DNA from: a virus
Virus record (IMG/VR): IMGVR_UViG_3300033571_003445
Location: 1-20,196 of that record
Direction: 5' to 3' (one strand)
Length of the DNA stretch: 20,196 bases
Shown here: piece by piece, positions 6,728-11,211 of the stretch
How the letters are laid out: every line of letters begins with the position of its first letter
Numbering within the stretch: the first letter of the stretch is position 1
Program-made: the position numbers and the translations under genes
Notes under the pieces: generated by a model
The model's database searches: none
What the model was told of the DNA's origin: nothing
What the model saw: only the letters and a program-made list of their open reading frames with translations

Positions 6728-6765
6728 CGGACGGATTGTCCGCATGTGGCCACAGCATGGCCACA
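6728..6765 (-). other. Two adjacent hairpins in the gap below the GP88-like gene
   Basis: CGGAC (6728-6732) pairs with GTCCG (6738-6742), and TGTGGCCA (6745-6752) pairs with TGGCCACA (6758-6765); both have 5-base loops. They fill the 64-base gap between the GP88-like stop and the next ribosome site. Neither is followed by a T tract on either strand, so an RNA-stability or processing role is more likely than termination. Confidence 0.45.
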
Positions 6766-6774
6766 CACTGGCAA

Positions 6775-7455
6775 TCAGTGCAGCTCGTAAGACACTGGCG
6801 CAGCTGTCCAGCAGGCCCGGCAGCTGCCACATGCGCCGGCATTGTCTGGCGCATTGCAGCGCGTGCCATGGATCGGCGCGCCAGCTGTGTGCACATTGGA
6901 CACTGTGACATTGGCCACATTGGCCAGACTGGCCGGCATCTTGACGGGTTGATCGGGATACATGGCCGATAGGCGCACGATTAGATTTGACGGCAGCGCG
7001 CCATGCTTTGCAACGTAATCCTTGACAATGCCGTATTCACGCGTCGGCAGCCAATGCGTGCAGTCTGGCGTCAGTGTGGCCAGCTGCGCGATTAGCTCAA
7101 GATGCGCCAGGCCCTGCAAATCACCCGAATCATGATGTCGAAAATAGGCGTCGGCGCCGATCAACGAAACCATGCCAGACAGCCACAGCGCGGCAGCGTC
7201 AGCGTCGGCCATGGCCTGCCACACAGCGTCAAGCCTGGCAAATTGTGCAGGCTTGATCGTGTTTTGATACATGGAATAAAAACCCTTGTCAGCATAGCAG
7301 CTGGCGCAAATGCTGCCAGGGATTTGCGCCATCTTGAAACCAGTCTGACAGGATTCCGTCGGCAGGCTTGACGATTTGCAGGGCATTTTGCTGGTCTGCG
7401 TCAGCGTGCCACACACAGCGCGTGCGTCGGATTTGGTGATCGGTATGATTTTCAT
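6775..7455 (-). CDS. GP88-like cysteine-rich phage protein (226 aa)
   Basis: A 226-residue protein that resembles, from memory, the phage GP88 family (first named from mycobacteriophages). N-terminal cysteines lie at 15, 26, 36, 50 and 53, with C50-x2-C53-Y-A-D-K-G. A central HHDSGDLQG (about 107-115) is followed by W-L-P-T-R-E (about 135-140). A C-terminal cluster C200, C209, C212, C215 has the form C-G-x-C-R-x-C-W. The cysteines suggest a metal or iron-sulfur site (inference). The biochemical role of the family is not known to me. Start ATG 7455 has a modest AGGG site 9 bases away. The 29-base gap to the gene above keeps it in the same operon. Confidence 0.75.
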   Translation of the reverse strand: MKIIPITKSDARAVCGTLTQTSKMPCKSSSLPTESCQTGFKMAQIPGSICASCYADKGFYSMYQNTIKPAQFARLDAVWQAMADADAAALWLSGMVSLIGADAYFRHHDSGDLQGLAHLELIAQLATLTPDCTHWLPTREYGIVKDYVAKHGALPSNLIVRLSAMYPDQPVKMPASLANVANVTVSNVHTAGAPIHGTRCNAPDNAGACGSCRACWTAAPVSYELH

Positions 7456-7484
7456 GATATTGGACCCTAGTTGATTGAATTGAT

Positions 7485-7718
7485 TTATTGATATTGGCCG
7501 GCATCGTAGGCGCGCATCAGTGCGCGCTGCAGCTGGTGCGCGCTGTAGTCTGCCGGCAGCAACAGCAGCGCACGCGCGCGGATGTGGCGCGACGTGTCGT
7601 GAAATTCAACAGTGGCGTCGATATTGCCGAAATCGTCGGCCTGCTGCTCAAGCACTTGCACAACGATGCGCTGCGGGCCATCGTATGTGCGATCGGTTGT
7701 AAACTCAAAATTTGTCAT
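7485..7718 (-). CDS. Hypothetical phage protein (77 aa), first gene of the leftward operon
   Basis: A 77-residue protein starting at ATG 7718, with AGG 8 bases upstream inside CTAGG. The N-terminal half looks like beta strands (NFEFTTDRTY, RIVVQVLEQ, IDATVEFHD). The C-terminal part is helical and ends HQLQRALMRAYDAGQYQ. No domain is recognised. It is the promoter-proximal gene of the minus-strand operon. Both GC-strand alternatives in this region are frame shadows with poor starts. Confidence 0.65.
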   Translation of the reverse strand: MTNFEFTTDRTYDGPQRIVVQVLEQQADDFGNIDATVEFHDTSRHIRARALLLLPADYSAHQLQRALMRAYDAGQYQ

Positions 7719-7755
7719 GTCAGTGTCCTAGTTTGTTTTGCATATGGTTTTGTTG

Positions 7756-7769
7756 TCTGCCGAAGCAGA
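7756..7769 (-). other. UUCG-tetraloop hairpin in the leader of the leftward operon
   Basis: On the minus strand TCTGC-TTCG-GCAGA makes a 5-bp stem with a UUCG loop, an unusually stable RNA tetraloop. It lies about 38 bases before the first start codon (7718). No T tract follows, so it is more likely an mRNA leader stabiliser or protein site than a terminator. Confidence 0.5.
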
Positions 7770-7776
7770 GCTTTAG

Positions 7777-7800
7777 TGTAAGGGATTGTCTTACAACAAT
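7777..7800. promoter_or_regulatory. Operator-like overlapping inverted repeats
   Basis: TGTAAG (7777-7782) is complementary to CTTACA (7790-7795) across 7 bases. ATTGT (7785-7789) is complementary to ACAAT (7796-7800) across 6 bases. The overlapping dyads lie about 60-80 bases upstream of the first minus-strand start, where a promoter and repressor site are expected. No convincing -35/-10 pair was found for the minus strand, so the regulatory call is an inference. Confidence 0.4.
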
Positions 7801-7921
7801 AAATAGGTGTTTACCCTAGGTTTTGGGTCATTGTGTGGGTTGCCATGGGTCGTCGCGTTTGGGTGCGTTTGACCCATGGCGCGCTCGAGTGAAAATGAGG
7901 GTTTTGGGTCATTTGGGTCAT

Positions 7922-8011
7922 TGATTGTTTACTAATTGATTGAATGAAAATAGTAATACTATAGTGCTATTAGGGTTTACGAGCACGTCGACGGCCAGCG
8001 ACTTAAAACCG
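7922..8011. other. AT-rich segment inside the repeat region, candidate unwinding element
   Basis: Between the first TGGGTCA pair and the first ATGACCC triplet, bases 7922-7978 are strongly AT-rich in an otherwise GC-rich neighbourhood. They contain small dyads: ATAGT-AAT-ACTAT (7950-7962) and ATAG-TG-CTAT (7961-7970). An AT-rich stretch flanked by iterons is the usual layout of theta-type origins. No DnaA box was confirmed. Confidence 0.4.
7936..7965 (+). promoter_or_regulatory. Possible rightward promoter
   Basis: TTGATT (7936-7941) and TATAGT (7960-7965) are separated by 18 bases, giving 4 of 6 and 5 of 6 matches to the sigma-70 hexamers. A transcript from here would cross the repeat arrays and reach the terminase operon. 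In an AT-rich stretch such matches can arise by chance. Confidence 0.3.
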
Positions 8012-8043
8012 ATGGCCCAAATGACCCAAATGACCCATAAACC

Positions 8044-8057
8044 CCGAACCGATTCGG
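8044..8057. repeat. Palindrome CCGAACCGATTCGG between repeat arrays
   Basis: A 14-base element, palindromic except near the centre, lies 5 bases after an ATGACCCAT array. It is a near copy of 8131-8144 (one base different), which lies at the matching place after the next such array, with a CGCGC stretch following both. Confidence 0.7.
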
Positions 8058-8072
8058 CGCGCGCCAGTGGCC

Positions 8073-8127
8073 ATGGGTCATTTGGGTCACTTGAAAATTG
8101 ATGACCCAAATGACCCAAATGACCCAT
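8073..8127. repeat. Inverted array pair able to form a long hairpin
   Basis: Two TGGGTCA units (8073-8090) face three ATGACCC units (8101-8127) across ten bases, ttgaaaattg. The inner two-unit arms match at 16 of 18 positions, so either strand could fold into a long hairpin. The same layout recurs at 8164-8209. Confidence 0.8.
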
Positions 8128-8130
8128 AAA

Positions 8131-8144
8131 CCGAACCGGTTCGG
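8131..8144. repeat. Perfect palindrome CCGAACCGGTTCGG
   Basis: A perfect 14-base palindrome 3 bases after the 8101-8127 array; partner of 8044-8057. It may be a separate protein-binding site within the origin or control region. Confidence 0.75.
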
Positions 8145-8163
8145 CCAACCGGCCTGGCGCGCG

Positions 8164-8209
8164 ATGGGTCACATGGGTCAACGAAAAACCGATGACCCAA
8201 ATGACCCAT
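8164..8209. repeat. Second inverted array pair
   Basis: Two TGGGTCA units (8164-8181) face two ATGACCC units (8192-8209) across ten bases, acgaaaaacc plus g. The arms match at 15 of 18 positions. It starts 91 bases after the equivalent array at 8073. Confidence 0.75.
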
Positions 8210-8242
8210 CGGCCATGGCCATGTGGCTGCGTGCTGGGTGCA

Positions 8243-8256
8243 TTGGGTCGACCCAA
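8243..8256. repeat. Perfect palindrome TTGGGTCGACCCAA
   Basis: Two repeat half-units fuse head to head with no spacer into a perfect 14-base palindrome, directly followed by one full unit (8257-8265). This is the right end of the repeat region. Confidence 0.8.
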
Positions 8257-8310
8257 ATGACCCAAGGCTTGCTGTCAGTTTGGCGTAAGGGAATTCGGGT
8301 TTCAGATTTC

Positions 8311-8392
8311 GGCCCCCGGGTAGGGCCCTGGGGCCGGCCGGTCCGGCGGCGGAGGGGCTGCAAACAATTTATTTTTATTTTTAATTTTTTCA
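8311..8392 (+). other. GC-rich palindromic block followed by a T-rich tract, leader of the terminase operon
   Basis: GGCCCC (8311-8316) can pair with GGGGCC (8330-8335), and GCCGG (8333-8337) with CCGGC (8343-8347). About 14 bases after the GC-rich block comes a T-rich run (8366-8390). The order resembles a terminator or attenuator before the terminase genes, but the T tract is far from the stems. It could instead insulate the operon from repeat-region transcription or hold a promoter. The remainder of 8266-8433 shows only the ribosome site of the next gene. Confidence 0.35.
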
Positions 8393-8433
8393 GTTACCAT
8401 CCGAATCACGCCATCGCGCGGCAAGGAGGAATC

Positions 8434-8919
8434 TTGTTCAAGTCAATACCGCTCACGTTGCGTGAAGTCAAAGCGACCGAAGCGACACTCACGCGCATTT
8501 ACGACGCAGCCAAGATCGGACTGCGTGGTGACAATCTGGCGCTGGCCGCCGGCATGCGGCCTGAGGAGTACCGGCGACTGACGCAGCTGGACGAGATCGC
8601 CGCGTTGGCCGAACTCAAGGGCCGCGCCGACGGCGAGTTCGAGATCAGCACCGAATTGCACAAAGCTGCCATGTCTGGCGACGCCAAGGCCGCACTCGCC
8701 ATCCTGCAAAACGTTCATGGCTGGGTGGCCAAGCAGGCCATCACGGTCGACGTCAACCAGTCGATCAGCATCACGGCAGCGCTTGCCGAAGCGCAAAAGC
8801 GCGTCCTGGACGTCATCGACGTTGAGGCCAAAACAGACCAACTGGAGAGCGACCTTGACAATCCTGTACTTGAGCATCGTGTTGCTTCTAGCGCTGTGGG
8901 CGATCGACACGCTGTATAG
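8434..8919 (+). CDS. Terminase small subunit-like protein (161 aa)
   Basis: Likely the DNA-recognition subunit of the packaging motor. The TTG at 8434 is chosen because AAGGAGG (8423-8429) lies 4 bases upstream. Reading further 5' in frame would translate the 9-bp repeats, which is implausible. Residues about 15-50 look like a helix-turn-helix DNA-binding part (TEATLTRIYDAAKIGLRGDN, then LAAGMRPEEYRRL). Residues about 72-100 carry ISTELHKAAMSGDAKAALAI and an LQNVHGW segment, which I associate with podovirus terminase small subunits. A C-terminal helix and acidic tail may contact the large subunit or portal. It sits 9 bases before the large terminase gene. The family call rests on motif memory and position. 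Confidence 0.78.
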   Translation: MFKSIPLTLREVKATEATLTRIYDAAKIGLRGDNLALAAGMRPEEYRRLTQLDEIAALAELKGRADGEFEISTELHKAAMSGDAKAALAILQNVHGWVAKQAITVDVNQSISITAALAEAQKRVLDVIDVEAKTDQLESDLDNPVLEHRVASSAVGDRHAV

Positions 8920-8923
8920 GTAA
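8855..8923 (+). CDS. Possible tiny membrane peptide overlapping the terminase small subunit (22 aa)
   Basis: In the +1 frame relative to the small terminase, TTG at 8855 begins 23 codons ending TAA at 8921-8923. The product has a continuous hydrophobic core (ILYLSIVLLLALWAI) followed by DTLYR, a single membrane helix. GGAGAG (8844-8849) lies 5 bases before the TTG. Its stop is 4 bases from the large terminase ATG, so it could couple translation into that gene. The call may be chance, since Leu-rich ORFs arise easily in alternative frames. Confidence 0.3.
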   Translation: MTILYLSIVLLLALWAIDTLYR

Positions 8924-8927
8924 CCAG

Positions 8928-10454
8928 ATGCAGACTACCCGATACAGCGCGCAAGACGAACAAGAACTGATGGCGCGCCTGTGGGCGCCGGCGATCAAGG
9001 ACAACCCGCTGGCGTTCGTGATGTTTGCGTTTCCGTGGGGGCAGGCGGGCACGCCACTCGAGCACTTCAGTGGACCGCGCAAGTGGCAGCGCGAGGTGCT
9101 GCAACAGATCGCCGACCATATCAAAGCAAACCACGGCAAGATTGACTTTGAGACGCTGCGCATGTCGGTGAGCTCGGGGCGCGGGATCGGTAAGTCGGCG
9201 TTGGTCAGTTGGATCACGATCTGGATGCTGTCAACAAGGATCGGCTCGACAACCATCATCTCGGCCAACAGCGAGAACCAGCTCAGAAGTATCACCTGGG
9301 CGGAGATTACCAAGTGGCTGGCGATGTCGATCAACAGCCATTGGTTCGAGGTGTCGGCGACGCGGCTGATGCCGGCCAAGTGGCTGACCGAGCTGGTCGA
9401 GCGCGACCTCAGAAAAGGCACGCGCTACTGGTCGGTCGAAGGACGGCTCTGGTCGGCGGAGAACCCCGACGCCTACGCTGGCGTGCACAACTTCGACGGG
9501 GTGATGGTGATCTTTGACGAAGCCAGTGGTATCGATGACGCCATCTGGGCGGTGACTAGCGGCTTCTTCACCGAGAACACGCCGAACCGCTTTTGGATGG
9601 CGTTCAGCAACCCGCGTCGCAACACGGGGTACTTCTACGAGACGCACCACAGCAAACGCGACTTCTGGCAGACGAAGATTGTGGACGCGCGCACGGTTGA
9701 GGGCACCGACAAGCAGGTCTACAACCAGATCATCGCGGAATATGGGCCCGACTCGAGCCAGGCGCACGTTGAGGTGTACGGTCAGTTCCCCAACGCCAAC
9801 GACGACCAGTTCATTTCAGCAAGTCTGGTCGATGACGCGATGGCAAGACCCAAGTACAAGGATAACTCAGCGCCCATTGTGATCGGCGTAGACCCGGCGC
9901 GCTTCGGGGCGGACGCAACCGTCATTGCGGTCAGGCAAGGACGCGATATCGTGAAGCTGATCAAGCACCGAGGCGACGACACCATGACCGTGGTCGGCCA
10001 CGTGATCGACGCGATCGAGGAGTACAAGCCAGCGCTGGTGGTGATCGACGAAGGCGGCCTGGGGGCTGGCATCGTCGATCGGCTGAAAGAGCAGCGATAC
10101 AAGGTCCGAGGCGTCAACTTCGGCAACAAGGCTAAAAACCCGATCATGTACGGCAACAAACGGGCAGAAATGTGGGGTGAAATGCGGGAATGGTTGAAGT
10201 CGGCAAGCATACCGCTTGACAGATTCTTGAAAACTGATCTAATTTCGCCTATGATGAAGCCCGATTCGCGTGGCACGATCTTTTTGGAGAGCAAAAAGGA
10301 CATGAAAGCTCGCGGTTTAGCCTCACCGGACGCAGCAGACGCCATCGCAGTGACGTTTGCCTTTCCCGTGGCACACCGTGAGTACCGCGAACCGACCCGC
10401 GTGGCCCGCTCGTATGGGCCAAGCGCCGTAGCAACTGGCTGGATGGGAGCGTAA
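8928..10454 (+). CDS. Terminase large subunit (508 aa)
   Basis: The ATPase and nuclease that packages DNA into the prohead. Walker A is SGRGIGKS (residues 83-90), and Walker B is VMVIFDEAS (192-200) with the catalytic Glu at 198. A coupling region SNPRRNTGYFYETHH follows (227-241). The RNase H-like nuclease domain shows VIGVDPARFGADAT (318-331, D322), VVIDEGG (371-377, D374) and SPDAADAI (466-473, D468/D471), giving the acidic metal-binding set. About 508 residues is the usual length. The ATG follows the small terminase closely, with a modest AGG site. The stop touches the next ATG with no gap. Confidence is high from both domains. Confidence 0.96.
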   Translation: MQTTRYSAQDEQELMARLWAPAIKDNPLAFVMFAFPWGQAGTPLEHFSGPRKWQREVLQQIADHIKANHGKIDFETLRMSVSSGRGIGKSALVSWITIWMLSTRIGSTTIISANSENQLRSITWAEITKWLAMSINSHWFEVSATRLMPAKWLTELVERDLRKGTRYWSVEGRLWSAENPDAYAGVHNFDGVMVIFDEASGIDDAIWAVTSGFFTENTPNRFWMAFSNPRRNTGYFYETHHSKRDFWQTKIVDARTVEGTDKQVYNQIIAEYGPDSSQAHVEVYGQFPNANDDQFISASLVDDAMARPKYKDNSAPIVIGVDPARFGADATVIAVRQGRDIVKLIKHRGDDTMTVVGHVIDAIEEYKPALVVIDEGGLGAGIVDRLKEQRYKVRGVNFGNKAKNPIMYGNKRAEMWGEMREWLKSASIPLDRFLKTDLISPMMKPDSRGTIFLESKKDMKARGLASPDAADAIAVTFAFPVAHREYREPTRVARSYGPSAVATGWMGA

Positions 10455-10715
10455 ATGGCTAAAAAAGGCGTATCGCTAAGCGTTGGACGCGGTGAGAAGC
10501 TGCCCGTCAGCAAGGGCGCGGGGCTGACCGCCAAGGGCCGCGAAAAATACAATCGCGAGACTGGCTCAAACCTCAAGGCGCCCGCCCCCAACCCCAAGAC
10601 CAAGGCCGACGCAGGGCGTAAAGCCTCGTTTTGCGCAAGAATGGAGGGCGTCGTCAAGCACGCCAAAGGCGACGCGGAGCGCGCCAAAGCATCACTCAAA
10701 CGTTGGAAGTGCTAA
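10455..10715 (+). CDS. Small basic phage protein, DUF6321-like (86 aa)
   Basis: An 86-residue, very Lys/Arg-rich protein starting directly after the large terminase stop. It has the pattern GEKLPVSKGAGLTAKGREKY, then NRETGSNLKAP, then SFCARMEGV near the C-terminus. I recall this from a small phage family (DUF6321) often found beside terminase genes. The role is unknown. The basic composition suggests DNA or RNA contact, or entry into the capsid with DNA (inference). There are two Cys (in SFCARM and at the final residue). Confidence 0.8.
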   Translation: MAKKGVSLSVGRGEKLPVSKGAGLTAKGREKYNRETGSNLKAPAPNPKTKADAGRKASFCARMEGVVKHAKGDAERAKASLKRWKC

Positions 10716-10717
10716 CC

Positions 10718-10873
10718 ATGGCTACAAAACCCGGTCTCTATAGTAACATCGCAGCCAAACGCGAACGTATTGCAGCAGGCTCTGGCGAGAAGATGCGCAA
10801 GCCAGGCACCAAGGGCGCACCGACGGCCAAAGCGTTCAAGGAATCGGCCAAGACGGCCAAGAAAGGCAAGTGA
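10718..10873 (+). CDS. Small basic phage protein (51 aa)
   Basis: A 51-residue protein starting at ATG 10718, two bases after the preceding stop. It is extremely basic: LYSNIAAKRERIAAGSGEKM, then RKPGTKGAPTAKAF, then a Lys-rich tail. The LYxNIxAKRxRIxxGSGEKMRKPG pattern is familiar to me from small genes near phage terminase and portal. No fold or enzyme motif is visible. Like its neighbours it may bind DNA. A longer in-frame reading to 10631 lies inside the previous gene and is not chosen. Confidence 0.75.
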   Translation: MATKPGLYSNIAAKRERIAAGSGEKMRKPGTKGAPTAKAFKESAKTAKKGK

Positions 10874-10875
10874 CC

Positions 10876-11028
10876 ATGCCACTCGTAAAAAGCACCAGCA
10901 AAGAGGCGTTCCGCAAGAACGTGAAGGCGGAAGTCAACGCCGGCAAACCTGTCAAGCAGGCCGTGGCCATCGCGTATAGTGTGAAGCGTGCGGCAGCGCA
11001 CAAAACCCCCTCGAAAGGCAAGAAATGA
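10876..11028 (+). CDS. Small basic phage protein, DUF6496-like (50 aa)
   Basis: A 50-residue protein starting 2 bases after the preceding stop and overlapping the next start by ATGA (11025-11028). The sequence reads MPLVKSTSKEAFRKNVKAE, then a central NAGKPVKQAVAIAYSVKRAA helix, then a Lys-rich tail. I recall the MPLVK-x-S-K-x-A-x-x-x-N and AGKPxKQAVAIA pattern from a widespread small phage family near head genes. Function unknown. Confidence 0.78.
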   Translation: MPLVKSTSKEAFRKNVKAEVNAGKPVKQAVAIAYSVKRAAAHKTPSKGKK

Positions 11029-11210
11029 GCAAGCACCTCGAACCCATCAGCAAACTGAACGCCCGCGAGCCCAAGATTTCTGGCGGCGGCATGCCCGACC
11101 GCAACAAAGAAACGTATTCCAAGATGCCCGGCATGGGTTGCCACGGCAGCATCCCCAGCGGAAACAACGTCAAGGCGACCGTTTCCAAAGTTCTGAACAA
11201 GATCAAGTAA
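11025..11210 (+). CDS. Small hypothetical phage protein (61 aa)
   Basis: A 61-residue basic protein with a Gly/Met-rich centre (ISGGGMPDRNKETYSKMPGM) and a lysine-rich end (VKATVSKVLNKIK). It starts in the stop of the previous gene (ATGA) and ends 1 base before the portal ATG. It is probably expressed with the portal. No domain is recognised. Confidence 0.72.
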   Translation: MSKHLEPISKLNAREPKISGGGMPDRNKETYSKMPGMGCHGSIPSGNNVKATVSKVLNKIK

Positions 11211-11211
11211 T

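Larger units (their letters stand above)
7823..8265. repeat. Iteron-like array of 9-bp motif ATGACCCAA / TTGGGTCAT in both orientations
   Basis: Exact copies begin at 7823, 7904, 7913 (TTGGGTCAT) and 8021, 8101, 8110, 8192, 8257 (ATGACCCAA). Variants ending in T begin at 8030, 8073, 8119 and 8201. Further one- or two-base variants begin at 7845, 7869, 8012, 8082, 8164, 8173 and 8243. Copies are head-to-tail with an exact 9-base period inside arrays: 7904-7921, 8012-8038, 8073-8090, 8101-8127, 8164-8181 and 8192-8209. TGGGTCA arrays face ATGACCC arrays, making large dyads, and corresponding arrays recur every 89-91 bases. The stretch 7719-8433 holds no credible gene. A replication origin with iterons, or a dense regulator-binding region, is the likely role. 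Confidence 0.9.

Noticed and set aside
6736-6972. Plus-strand frames of 65-78 codons opposite the GP88-like gene
   Set aside because: His/Ala/Cys-rich shadow without a ribosome site, antisense to a gene with conserved motifs.
7918-8265. Minus-strand open frame of 115 codons across the repeat region
   Set aside because: Its WVI and GHL periodic sequence is the 9-bp repeat read as codons; no ribosome site and no gene-like composition.
7823-8265. CRISPR array
   Set aside because: The repeat unit is only 9 bp, is tandem without unique 30-base spacers, occurs in both orientations, and no cas genes are near.
8098-8433. In-frame 5' extension of the small terminase through the repeat region
   Set aside because: It would translate the 9-bp repeats into MTQ-type tripeptide repeats; a strong Shine-Dalgarno and TTG at 8434 give a better start.
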